A stretch of DNA of 64,000 nucleotides. It comes from Hwangdonia seohaensis. Its GTDB lineage: Bacteria; Bacteroidota; Bacteroidia; Flavobacteriales; Flavobacteriaceae. Positions 42,080 through 51,054 of this stretch are shown in pieces. The position numbers and the translations under genes are program-made. The stretch lies in assembly GCF_031932625.1 (NCBI RefSeq), contig NZ_JAVSCK010000003.1, positions 744,001-808,000 on the forward strand, given 5' to 3'. The notes under the pieces are model-generated. The model saw nothing but the letters and a program-made list of their open reading frames with translations. It did no database searches and was not told where the DNA came from. The stretch's first letter is position 1. Each line of letters opens with the position of its first letter.

Positions 42080-43063
42080 TCAACTTAGCAATGAATAAAT
42101 AATCAGCATTTTGCCATCTTTTTTCCATCGAATCCAACCATGGCCTTTCATATTAAAATTGTAATCCAGCAACGCCACGTACATCCATTCGTCCTTAATT
42201 TTTAGTGGCCGCATAAAACTGTACGGCGTGTTTATGGTGCCCGCTTCTTCAAAGGGTCTTGTAAAGATATTATGAATTTCGGGATTGGGAAACTCCACGC
42301 TATTAATGCCCAAAAGAAACTCGGGCCAATACATTAATTTCCCAGCATAGCGGTCAACAAAACCGGTTTGGTTGTTAGTGGTGTTAACGGTGACTTCAAT
42401 AAAATCATGGGATATGGATTGAACTTTAAAATACAGCATATCGTAATCTAATTTTAAATGATCGGGCACTAACCAAGGCGGTGCGGTAGCAATATCAAAA
42501 CCACCGTATTCCAATTGTTTAAAGGTGATACTGTCTATTGGCGTATGCTCTTGAACCGATTTTCCTTGGGTTAAATTACCGTAAAAATAGAGGGTTTTGT
42601 TCTCGTGGAAATTTGGGGTAAACATGCCCAAACCCATATGACTTTTGGGTTTAATAGCTGAATTGTTTTTAGCAACCATCGCTATGGTTTTTGCTGTTTT
42701 ATTTTCAACCGGAGCGGTCGGTCTTTTTGTTTTTTGTTGCTCCATTTTTTGTTGTTCTTTTTCTTTTTGGCGTTTTTGATATTTAATAGTAAAATATGCA
42801 AACGAAGTGGCAATAATTAAAGCCAACAAAACATTGATTTTTATAATAAAATGCCTTTTTAAATTATAGGCTAAAACAAGTGCTAAACACAAGCCAATAA
42901 AAGCGCCAATAACACCGTAGCCAAAAACAATAGCGCCGCCTGCTAACATTTGCCCTTTTCCGGCTTCGGTGATTCCTGCGTAAATCAGCCCTAAAAAGAA
43001 AAAGGCGATTAGTGCTAAAAAGTACATTAAAAAACTAAAGGGTTTAAACAGTTGATGTGCCAT
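42080..43063 (-). CDS. Membrane protein of unknown function paired with VWA protein
   Basis: A 327-residue protein with three N-terminal helices (about 10-30, 40-65 and 73-92) and a Gln/Lys/Glu-rich linker (96-125). A soluble C-terminal domain (about 145-327) has a repeated aromatic pattern, ending KGHGWIRWKKDGKMLIIYSLLS. No family recognised. It starts 2 bases after the VWA gene stop and is probably translated with it, suggesting a shared envelope function. Confidence 0.7.
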   Translation of the reverse strand: MAHQLFKPFSFLMYFLALIAFFFLGLIYAGITEAGKGQMLAGGAIVFGYGVIGAFIGLCLALVLAYNLKRHFIIKINVLLALIIATSFAYFTIKYQKRQKEKEQQKMEQQKTKRPTAPVENKTAKTIAMVAKNNSAIKPKSHMGLGMFTPNFHENKTLYFYGNLTQGKSVQEHTPIDSITFKQLEYGGFDIATAPPWLVPDHLKLDYDMLYFKVQSISHDFIEVTVNTTNNQTGFVDRYAGKLMYWPEFLLGINSVEFPNPEIHNIFTRPFEEAGTINTPYSFMRPLKIKDEWMYVALLDYNFNMKGHGWIRWKKDGKMLIIYSLLS

Positions 43064-43065
43064 AA

Positions 43066-44469
43066 TTAAAAATGAATTATTTTGGTAGCGGTTTCTCCTT
43101 GTTTAACTTCAATGGTAAAGGTTTCTTTTTTGCCAGCGTATTCTTTTTTTACAGCACTAACTTTGACTTCGTAAATTCCAGGGTTTAATATAAATTCTCT
43201 GGGGTTGCTGCTATTTGATGTGTAGGTTCTACTGCCTGCTACATTTTTACCAGATATTTTTTCCTTAATGCTTACTACGGCATCTACTAGTGTTTCTCCA
43301 CTTTTCACACCAATCATAGCAATGCCTGTTTTAAAATTATGCGAAACTTCAATGGTTTTACCGGGTTCAACTATAACATCTTCAATTGTGTATTTGGTTT
43401 CTAAACCTTTCATGCGTAAACCCATAACTTCAATATCGTAAGTACCGGGGTTTACTTCAATGGTTTGCGTTCTTCCATAAGTTCTACTGCCACCAACAAC
43501 TTCTCCATCTTGAGTTTTTACTTTACTTGTGGCATCCCAACCTTCATTATTATTAAGTGTTAAAAGATTGATTTTTCCGCCATCAAAACTTACCGTTTTA
43601 TGTCCGATTTTGTCTTTAATACTTTCAATATTTATTGTAGTTCCTTTAATTTTGGTGTTTTCTAAAGGGTTGACAATCATTTTATATTTTCCAGGAGGCA
43701 GATACACCCAACCCGTATCGCGATAGGTTCTTGTGCCATCAACTTCTTTATTTGTATCCGCCTTTACTATTTTAACCCAAGCATCAACAGGTTTGCCGTT
43801 TTTTGCGGCAAAAATGGAAAAATTGCCTTTTGGATCATCAATGGTTTGCGATGTAGCTTCGGTAAGCCCTTCACTTAAACCACTGGCGTTTGAAGCATCG
43901 TAATACGTTCCACCACCAGCATCGGTAGCACACTTCAATTGTTCAGTTTCACTTTCTTTAAGTCCGAAGCCTACAATATGAAGTTTAAAGTCGATACCTT
44001 CGGTTTTTGCCGTTGAAACCACATCGCAAATATCACCATCGCAAGATTCAATGCCATCGGTAATTAAAATAATGGTCGCTTTGGTGTTACTGTTTTTTAA
44101 TGAATTTATGGCCAGTGCAGCCGAACGTGCCAAAGGCGTTTTTCCTAAAGCGTTCATACCGCTTACCGCATTTGTAATTTGACTTTTGGATGCGTTTTGT
44201 AAATCGACCAAAAACTCAATGTCGCTGCAATCGCCTTTTTTGTTATGTCCGTAAGCCATTAACCCAATATTTTGGTTATCCGGTAGATTGTTTACGGCTG
44301 TTGCCAATACTTCCGAAGCAATTTCCTTTTTTGTTTTACCATCAAGTTGACCCCACATGGAGCCACTGGCATCGTAGATAAATAAGATTGGAGATGGTGC
44401 TTTTTGTTCTTGTGCCGAAGTTTGAAAGATTAAACCTAAAGCACAAAAGAGAGGGATTAATAGCTTCAT
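43066..44469 (-). CDS. Secreted VWA-domain protein with three GSRTY repeats
   Basis: A 467-residue protein with signal peptide ending FQTSAQ. The von Willebrand factor A domain (about 27-205) has a complete MIDAS: DASGS at 33-37, TPLAR and the later Asp in ITDGIES. Three related beta domains follow, each with a G-[ST]-RTY block and a [PN]-PG-x-Y-x-[VM]-x-V block (about 215-275, 300-370 and 385-467). The latter resemble PEGA/carboxypeptidase-like repeats. It probably binds proteins in the periplasm or at the surface. First gene of a two-gene unit. Confidence 0.85.
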   Translation of the reverse strand: MKLLIPLFCALGLIFQTSAQEQKAPSPILFIYDASGSMWGQLDGKTKKEIASEVLATAVNNLPDNQNIGLMAYGHNKKGDCSDIEFLVDLQNASKSQITNAVSGMNALGKTPLARSAALAINSLKNSNTKATIILITDGIESCDGDICDVVSTAKTEGIDFKLHIVGFGLKESETEQLKCATDAGGGTYYDASNASGLSEGLTEATSQTIDDPKGNFSIFAAKNGKPVDAWVKIVKADTNKEVDGTRTYRDTGWVYLPPGKYKMIVNPLENTKIKGTTINIESIKDKIGHKTVSFDGGKINLLTLNNNEGWDATSKVKTQDGEVVGGSRTYGRTQTIEVNPGTYDIEVMGLRMKGLETKYTIEDVIVEPGKTIEVSHNFKTGIAMIGVKSGETLVDAVVSIKEKISGKNVAGSRTYTSNSSNPREFILNPGIYEVKVSAVKKEYAGKKETFTIEVKQGETATKIIHF

Positions 44470-44630
44470 AATTAATGATTTTATTAAAAATAATAAAAAT
44501 TTAAGTAAGTTTGGGCTATATGCTTAAAAAACAGGCGGTTAATGGTGTGTCTTGTCGTCCTAAAATTTACAAAAATCGTTATCGTTATTTGTAGTGGTTT
44601 TTTTATATTTATAAACTAACCTAACCGACA

Positions 44631-47138
44631 ATGAATAAACTTATTATAATTTTTTTTTTAACATCTTTTGTTGCGATATCGCAAAACCAGACGGACTTAT
44701 CGTATTATCTTTCACAAGACATAAGTTATAACAAAAATATCCCAACGCCAGAAAACATTATTGAACATCAAGTTGGCGAATGGCACGTAACACACGACAA
44801 ACTCGTGCAATATATGTACGCCCTTGCTGAGGCATCGGATAGAATTACTTTAGAAGATAGAGGCAAAACCTTTGAAAACCGGCCGCTTTTATTGCTAACA
44901 ATCACTTCACCTAAAAACCATCAAAATATCGATGCTATTCGTAAAAAGCATATCGATGCAACCAATAATGACGGCGTAAATACAGCCGATATGCCCATTG
45001 TGGTTTATCAAGGGTTTTCCATTCATGGAAACGAACCCAGTGGTTCCAATTCGAGTTTGCTGCTAGCATATCATTTAGCTGCTGCAGAAGATGATTACAT
45101 AAACGCATTGTTGGATAATACGGTTGTTTTGTTAGACCCATGTTTAAATCCTGATGGTTTACAGCGTTTTGCCTATTGGGCAAATACCAATAAAAACATC
45201 AATTTAAACCCAGATCCAAACGATAGGGAATATAGTGAGGTTTGGCCCGGTGGAAGAACCAATCATTATTGGTTTGATATGAACCGCGATTGGTTGCCCG
45301 TGCAATTGCCGGAATCTCGTGCAAGAATAGAATCCTTTCATAAATGGTTGCCAAATATTCTAACCGACCACCATGAAATGGGAACGAACACCACGTTTTT
45401 TTTTCAACCAGGTATTCCTTCAAGAACACATCCTTTAACACCTAAATTGAATCAGGAACTGACAAAAAAAATCGGGAATTTCCATGCGGAAGCATTAAAC
45501 AAAATAGGCTCTTTATACTATTCGGAAGAAAGCTATGATGATTTTTATTACGGCAAAGGCTCTACATTTCCGGATATAAACGGCGGTATTGGAATTTTAT
45601 TTGAGCAAGCCAGCTCTAGAGGGCATATGCAGGAAAGCGAAAACGGTGTTTTAACTTTTCCGTTTACCATCAGGAATCAACTCACCACCGCATTATCCAC
45701 ATTGAAAGCCGCAACAAATATGCGCGAAGCTATTTTAAGCTACCAACACGATTTTTATAAAAATGCCAGACAAGAAGCCGCGAAACAAGCAACCAAGGCG
45801 ATTGTTTTTGGTGATGAAAAAGATGCTGCAAAAACCTATCATTTGGCAGAAATATTAAATCGGCATAACATTAAATTCCACGATATAAAACAAGATTTTA
45901 CCGCAAACGGAAAACGTTTTAAAAAAGGGTATAGTTACATCGTTCCTAAAAACCAGAAAAACACTCGATTAATCAATGCTATGTTTGAAAAACGCACCAC
46001 GTTTCAAGATAGTTTGTTTTACGATATTTCTGCATGGACCTTGCCTTTGGCATTTAATTTGGACTATGCCGAAAATGTTTCAACAAATAATTTGGGTGAG
46101 CGAATAATCGATTTTCAGCCCAAAGACGGTAAGGTTTCAAAGCGAAGTAATTACGCTTATTTGTTGGAATGGCACGAATATTATGCGCCAAAACTGTTGA
46201 ATCAGCTTCTAAAAAAGGGTGTTCGTACCAAAGTGGCCTTGAAGCCTTTTAGCATGAATAATAAAGATTATGACTATGGAACGCTTTTAATTCCTGTTCA
46301 AAATCAAAAATTAAATGGCGAAGATTTGTACGCGCTTTTAAACAAATTAGCCAAAGAGAACCATGTGCAAATTGATGGGGTACATACAGGGTTAACAGAT
46401 GGGATAGATTTAGGAAGCCGGAAATTTAAAACTTTGGAAAAACCAAAAATCGCTTTGTTGGTTGGCGATGGCATAACCTCTTACGACGCTGGCGAAATTT
46501 GGCATTTATTTGATACGCGTTTTAATATTACGGCAACAAAACTAGACACCAAAACCATTAACCGTGCAGATTTAAATCGCTACAACACCATCGTTGTCCC
46601 AAATATGAGGTCTTTAAATGTATCGAACACCAAAAAACTTAAGGCTTGGATAGAAAACGGAGGCACCCTCATTGGATTTAGAAATACCGTAAAATGGCTT
46701 AAAGAAAAAGAATTTGTTAAGTTGGAATTTAAGAAAACCAATGTGCAGGCCAAAAACATAAGCTTTGACGAAAAAAGCGATTTTAATGGCGCTCAGGTTA
46801 TTGGTGGTGCTATTTTTGAAGCAAAACAAGACCGATCGCATCCTATAAATTTCGGGTATAAAAATGATAAAATAGCGTTGTTTAGAAACACCACCGTTTT
46901 TATAAAAGCAGATTCTTTAAGCTATAACAACCCCATACAATACACAAAAAATCCGCTTTTAAGCGGTTACATTTCCAAACCTAATTTAGATGTTTTGGCA
47001 GAAACCGTTCCTGTTCAAATTAAAAAATTAGGAAAAGGCAAAGTGGTTGCCTTTACGGATAACACCAATTTTAGAGCGTTTTGGTATGGCACAAACAAAC
47101 TGTTTTTAAATGCTATTTTCTTTAGAAAGGAATTATAA
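44631..47138 (+). CDS. Secreted M14-family zinc carboxypeptidase
   Basis: An 835-residue secreted enzyme (signal peptide ending FVAISQ). The M14 domain carries zinc ligands His132 and Glu135 in IHGNEPSGSNS, the conserved MNRDWLPVQLPE and the third zinc His in LTDHHEMG, with the catalytic-Glu region FEQASSRGHMQ. The C-terminal half (about 400-835) includes a glutamine-amidotransferase-like segment with IALLVGDGITSYDAGEIWHL and VAFTDNTNFRAFW. This long architecture is common in Bacteroidota. It hydrolyses peptides or peptidoglycan peptides in the periplasm or outside. Its stop overlaps the convergent acyltransferase stop. Confidence 0.92.
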   Translation: MNKLIIIFFLTSFVAISQNQTDLSYYLSQDISYNKNIPTPENIIEHQVGEWHVTHDKLVQYMYALAEASDRITLEDRGKTFENRPLLLLTITSPKNHQNIDAIRKKHIDATNNDGVNTADMPIVVYQGFSIHGNEPSGSNSSLLLAYHLAAAEDDYINALLDNTVVLLDPCLNPDGLQRFAYWANTNKNINLNPDPNDREYSEVWPGGRTNHYWFDMNRDWLPVQLPESRARIESFHKWLPNILTDHHEMGTNTTFFFQPGIPSRTHPLTPKLNQELTKKIGNFHAEALNKIGSLYYSEESYDDFYYGKGSTFPDINGGIGILFEQASSRGHMQESENGVLTFPFTIRNQLTTALSTLKAATNMREAILSYQHDFYKNARQEAAKQATKAIVFGDEKDAAKTYHLAEILNRHNIKFHDIKQDFTANGKRFKKGYSYIVPKNQKNTRLINAMFEKRTTFQDSLFYDISAWTLPLAFNLDYAENVSTNNLGERIIDFQPKDGKVSKRSNYAYLLEWHEYYAPKLLNQLLKKGVRTKVALKPFSMNNKDYDYGTLLIPVQNQKLNGEDLYALLNKLAKENHVQIDGVHTGLTDGIDLGSRKFKTLEKPKIALLVGDGITSYDAGEIWHLFDTRFNITATKLDTKTINRADLNRYNTIVVPNMRSLNVSNTKKLKAWIENGGTLIGFRNTVKWLKEKEFVKLEFKKTNVQAKNISFDEKSDFNGAQVIGGAIFEAKQDRSHPINFGYKNDKIALFRNTTVFIKADSLSYNNPIQYTKNPLLSGYISKPNLDVLAETVPVQIKKLGKGKVVAFTDNTNFRAFWYGTNKLFLNAIFFRKEL

Positions 47139-48164
47139 TTTTACAGCTAAAAGTGAAATTATCAAAACTGAAACCACATAGATTAATGCGATTTTAATAC
47201 CGAATAAAAAAGTTAAAAACAACCAAACAATTAAAAGATAAAAAGGCACTAAAGTGATGGCGATGGCAAATCTAAAAGTAGATAGAAACTCAATCTCGTC
47301 TATTTTTGGTTGTACCACAAACTTCCAGATTAAATAGGGTATAAGGAGGTTTAAAATCAGTAATGCTTTAAATATCAATCGGATTCCTTTTATTTTTGGT
47401 TTCCGATTCGTTTCACAGTTTTCAAAATGATTTGCAATGCAGGAATTTACTGCTTTCGGGTTTAAATAATCAACTTGCAAACGGTTTAATGTCGCTGCAG
47501 TTTCATCATAATTATCCGATGGTATGTGCGTGGTTAACTGTGCTATTTCAGATTGGATTCTGGCCTTTAATTTCAGCACATCCTCGTTTCTGTTTTCTGA
47601 AATAAAATTTTTGGCGGATAATGGTTTTCCAAAATATATGGATGTACTATCCGGGAATTTTTCAGCATTTTCAAAATTTAAACCCACGGGAATTATTTGT
47701 AAATCCGTATCAGGATATTTTTCCAAAGTATCAAATACAATTCTTGTAAAACCTTTGCTTAATGGCCTTACGGCGCGTTTTAAATTATGGCTACCTTCAG
47801 GAAAAATAACAATAGCTTCATTTTTGTTTAGCAGTTCGGTGCAGGTTTCAAATATGGCATTATTATTTGTTATGTTGCTCCAGCCATCGCGAACTCTATA
47901 AACGGGAAGCATTTGTAAACTCATCAAAAGCTTGCTTACCAATGTCTTTTTAAAAACTGCGGCCCGTGTTAAAAAGTACGAAAACCTACCACTTTTTGTT
48001 GCAATTAATAAGGCATCCAACAAGGCGTTTTGATGATTGCTCAACAATAAAATGGGTTTGTTTTTTGATACGTTTTCAACATGGTAAATTTTTATTCTTC
48101 TGAAATAAAAAAACATGCCAATACTTAAATATAATCGAACGCTATATAACCAGATAAATTTCAA
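47133..48164 (-). CDS. PlsC-type glycerol-phosphate acyltransferase
   Basis: A 343-residue membrane-bound acyltransferase: motif I is SNHQNALLDALL, with five rather than four residues between His and Asp, as in Gat/Sct1-type glycerol-3-phosphate acyltransferases. Motif III is FPEGSHN and a later block is IPVGLNFENAEKF. Three C-terminal hydrophobic helices (about 255-343) follow. It acylates glycerol-3-phosphate or lysophosphatidate in phospholipid synthesis. The start overlaps the stop of the BASS transporter gene by four bases (ATGA). Confidence 0.9.
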   Translation of the reverse strand: MKFIWLYSVRLYLSIGMFFYFRRIKIYHVENVSKNKPILLLSNHQNALLDALLIATKSGRFSYFLTRAAVFKKTLVSKLLMSLQMLPVYRVRDGWSNITNNNAIFETCTELLNKNEAIVIFPEGSHNLKRAVRPLSKGFTRIVFDTLEKYPDTDLQIIPVGLNFENAEKFPDSTSIYFGKPLSAKNFISENRNEDVLKLKARIQSEIAQLTTHIPSDNYDETAATLNRLQVDYLNPKAVNSCIANHFENCETNRKPKIKGIRLIFKALLILNLLIPYLIWKFVVQPKIDEIEFLSTFRFAIAITLVPFYLLIVWLFLTFLFGIKIALIYVVSVLIISLLAVKL

Positions 48165-49069
48165 TATGCTAAACTTCTTTTTTTATGAGACCAAAACCAA
48201 GCCAATAACAAGCCGGAAACAATATGCCAAATGCCCCAAAAGGCTGCTAAAATAGCCATACCGCCAATACCGTCAAAAAATGTGAAAATGAGCAATAACC
48301 CTAAACCTGAATTTTGGATTCCTGTTTCTATCGCTAGTGTTTTTTGATTTTTAAATGACAATTTAAATAGGCGAGCCACTAAAAACCCAACCATAATGGC
48401 CAATATATTATGACTGATTCCTATGAATAAAACATGGTGGATATAGTTGTTAAAAACTTCTAGATTTTTTGAGAATGCCAAAATTACTATGGCTATAAAT
48501 ATAACAATGGATAAAGGCTTTAAGATTTTGGAAAGTTTATCGGCTAACAATTCATTTTTATATCTTAACAACATCCCTAAAATTAATGGCATACCGAGAA
48601 TAAGAACAACAAGTTTTACCAACTCAAAAGGTTCTAATTGTACGGTTATTAAAATTTCCGCTGTGGGTTGGTATAAATTTCCGTAAAGTTGAAAATTAAA
48701 AGGCGTCATAACCATGGCCAAAAACGTAGCAAATGCCGTTAAACTAACTGATAGCGCAGTGTTTCCTTTAGCCAAACTCGTCATGAAATTAGACACGTTT
48801 CCCCCGGGGCACGCTGCTACCATCATCATTCCCAAGGCAATACTTGGTTGGGGTTTTATAAGCAGTATAAACAAAAACGTTACAAAAGGCAGCAAGACAA
48901 ATTGCGATACAATGCCCAATAAAACCAGCTTGGGTTGTTTGATTAAATTCTTGAAATCACTTAGCGAAATCCCCAATGCAACCCCGAACATAACCAATGC
49001 GAGCGCAACATTTAAAACCCAAAGGGCGTTGGTGTCAAAATTTATCTGAACGTTGTCTAATTGCTGCAT
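48161..49069 (-). CDS. Bile acid:sodium symporter (BASS) family transporter
   Basis: A 302-residue membrane protein with nine to ten helices. ACPGGNVSNFMTSLAKGNTALS is the sodium-site core of the BASS family, and ETGIQNSGLGLLLIFTFF is the second crossover motif. Bacterial members carry organic acids such as pantoate, pyruvate or taurocholate. The substrate here is unknown. Overlaps the acyltransferase gene by four bases and follows csaA by 3 bases. Confidence 0.92.
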   Translation of the reverse strand: MQQLDNVQINFDTNALWVLNVALALVMFGVALGISLSDFKNLIKQPKLVLLGIVSQFVLLPFVTFLFILLIKPQPSIALGMMMVAACPGGNVSNFMTSLAKGNTALSVSLTAFATFLAMVMTPFNFQLYGNLYQPTAEILITVQLEPFELVKLVVLILGMPLILGMLLRYKNELLADKLSKILKPLSIVIFIAIVILAFSKNLEVFNNYIHHVLFIGISHNILAIMVGFLVARLFKLSFKNQKTLAIETGIQNSGLGLLLIFTFFDGIGGMAILAAFWGIWHIVSGLLLAWFWSHKKRSLAY

Positions 49070-49072
49070 ACA

Positions 49073-49408
49073 CTAAGAAACGGGCGTTCCGTTTTTTACC
49101 CTGTTTTCTGGGTTTAAAAGAATAACATCTTCACCATTTACAGCACCTAAAACCAAACATTCGCTCATAAATTTGGCAATCTGTTTTTTAGGAAAATTTA
49201 CAATAGCTACAATTTGCTTATTTAACAAGGCGTCATTGGTATACAAGGTGGTTATTTGTGCAGAAGATTTTTTAATGCCTAAATCCCCAAAATCGATAGT
49301 GAGCTGGTAAGCGGGTTGTCGCGCTTCGGGAAAATCGTTTACCTCTATAATGGTGCCCACTCGCAAATCTACTTTCGTAAAATCTTCAAAAGTTATCGTG
49401 TTATTCAT
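49073..49408 (-). CDS. csaA: CsaA-like tRNA-binding-domain protein
   Basis: A 111-residue protein that is a single OB-fold tRNA-binding domain: FTKVDLRVGTIIEVNDFPEA, FGDLGIKKSSAQIT, IVAIVNFPKKQI and the closing VILLNPENRVKNGTPV. Length and motifs match CsaA, a dimeric tRNA-binding chaperone-like protein. First gene of the three-gene run csaA-BASS-acyltransferase. Confidence 0.92.
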   Translation of the reverse strand: MNNTITFEDFTKVDLRVGTIIEVNDFPEARQPAYQLTIDFGDLGIKKSSAQITTLYTNDALLNKQIVAIVNFPKKQIAKFMSECLVLGAVNGEDVILLNPENRVKNGTPVS

Positions 49409-49557
49409 TTTTTAAAAATACAATTTACCAAATGAATTTTAAAATGGTTCCTGGAAATTTTAAATTATATTTTATTTAAATGAACTAGAAACAAATTTCA
49501 CACGCTCTTTTAAAGTTTTTTAGTAGAAAATGACGAACTTTGAATAAACTGAAAATT

Positions 49558-50121
49558 ATGGCACGTACACCTTCAAATATGGTTCCTTTGGGAACACAGG
49601 CTCCAGATTTCAACTTGTTCGACACGGTTTCCGGAAAAAAATTAACGCTTCAAAATTTAAAGGGAAACAAGGCAACGGTGATTATGTTTATTTGCAACCA
49701 CTGTCCGTTTGTCATTCATGTAAACGCAGAACTGGTTGCTATAGCAAACGCTTACGCTGAAAAAGGTGTGTCTTTTATTGGCATTTCCAGTAACGATGTG
49801 GTAAATTATCCGCAAGATTCTCCAGAAAAAATGACCGTTCAAGCTAAAAAAGAAGGGTATCCATTTCCTTATTTATATGATGAAACCCAAGATATCGCTA
49901 AAGCTTACGATGCGGCTTGCACACCAGATATTTATGTTTTTAACGCCGATTTAAAACTGGATTATAGGGGACAAATAGACGATTCGCGCCCTGCCAACGG
50001 ATTGCCAGTTACCGGAAAAGATTTGCGGCATGCCTTAGATTGTCTATTGGCAAACAAAGAAAACACCCAATTGCAAAAGCCAAGTATTGGGTGTAATATT
50101 AAATGGAAAACATCAGATTAA
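49558..50121 (+). CDS. AhpC/TSA-type thioredoxin-like protein
   Basis: A 187-residue protein. The ATG at 49558 (MARTPSNMVPLG) is preferred over an in-frame TTG at 49540. The thioredoxin-like fold has GTQAPDFNLFDTVSGKKLTL and the redox motif CNHCPFV in place of WCxxC. CTPDIYVFNADLKLDYRGQ follows. The subfamily is the soluble 'thioredoxin family protein' with a CxxCPF site, about 185 residues; no signal peptide. Probable peroxide or thiol oxidoreductase. Confidence 0.88.
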   Translation: MARTPSNMVPLGTQAPDFNLFDTVSGKKLTLQNLKGNKATVIMFICNHCPFVIHVNAELVAIANAYAEKGVSFIGISSNDVVNYPQDSPEKMTVQAKKEGYPFPYLYDETQDIAKAYDAACTPDIYVFNADLKLDYRGQIDDSRPANGLPVTGKDLRHALDCLLANKENTQLQKPSIGCNIKWKTSD

Positions 50122-50167
50122 AGCGACTTTACAAATGGTGAGGCTGTCTGAAAAATCTAATTCTATT

Positions 50168-50238
50168 TCAGGTTAAGCTTGTCGAAATATTTTAGCTTAT
50201 TAAATAATCAATTTCGCTTTTCGATAAGCTCAACCTGA
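50168..50238. repeat. Imperfect inverted repeat, flavobacterial type
   Basis: The left arm TCAGGTTAAGCTTGTCGAAA (50168-50187) and the right arm TTTTCGATAAGCTCAACCTGA (50218-50238) are inverted copies with a few mismatches. They match the TCAGGTTGAGCTTGTCGAAA element scattered between genes of many flavobacteria. Confidence 0.6.
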
Positions 50239-50300
50239 CAACTTAAATTCAAAAAACTCTTTAGGTCGTCACTTCGTTCTTTGGAAACATAGAATAAAGG

Positions 50301-51029
50301 TTAATTGGTAATACTGCCAGAACCGGAAACCTTAGTGTCTTTTTTAGGGTTTCCTTTGTAAACAATGTCGCCAGAACCTGCTACTCTTGCTTTTAAATTA
50401 TCAGTGCTTACCACTTCGGCATCACCTGAACCCGCTACGGAAACCTCGGTATTGTTGGCTTGTAAATCGAATCCGTGAAAATCGCCAGAGCCGGCAACTT
50501 TGGCTTTTAAATAATTAGTGCTGCCTTTTAATGTGAGATCGCCCGAACCCGCTATGGAGCCTTCAACAGATGTGGTTTTAACATCTAAAACTATATCGCC
50601 CGAACCTGCTAAAGCAACAACTAAATTGGTTGCATTTATCACGTCTTTATTCCATAAATCGCCGGAACCCGCAAGCGCTACTTTGTTGATGTCCTTAAAC
50701 GGAATCGTGATTTTTATGGTTTTGTTTTTACTTGATTTAAGGTTTTTACCTTTTTTCACCTTTACTTTTAAAACATTGTCTTTTACTTCGGTAACAATGT
50801 ACTCAAGCAAATTGTCCTCCCCTTCAATGGTAATGTTTCCTTCGTTTCCGCTTACTAATATAAAATCCATGTGGCCGGCACATTTAATGGCGTCGTAGCT
50901 ATCTGTAGTTCTGGTAACCGTGGTCAGGTTGCCATTGCCTTTAATGGATTTTGATTGTGCGTAAGCCGTTGTTGCCAAAAGCAAGCTTGCAAAAACCAAT
51001 AAGGTTTGTTTTTTGATTAATGTTTTCAT
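50301..51029 (-). CDS. Head-GIN domain (DUF2807) repeat protein
   Basis: A 242-residue protein with signal peptide ending TTAYAQ. The DUF2807/GIN domain is built from short strand turns: the unit [AS]GSGD recurs at intervals of about 19-21 residues seven times (LAGSGDLWNKD, IAGSGDLTLKG, VAGSGDFHGFD and others). It probably forms a secreted beta-solenoid-like adhesin or scaffold. Last gene of the ECF-sigma operon, 25 bases after the DUF4097-like gene. Confidence 0.85.
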   Translation of the reverse strand: MKTLIKKQTLLVFASLLLATTAYAQSKSIKGNGNLTTVTRTTDSYDAIKCAGHMDFILVSGNEGNITIEGEDNLLEYIVTEVKDNVLKVKVKKGKNLKSSKNKTIKITIPFKDINKVALAGSGDLWNKDVINATNLVVALAGSGDIVLDVKTTSVEGSIAGSGDLTLKGSTNYLKAKVAGSGDFHGFDLQANNTEVSVAGSGDAEVVSTDNLKARVAGSGDIVYKGNPKKDTKVSGSGSITN

Positions 51030-51054
51030 CTGTTCGTTTTTTGATTAATGATTG

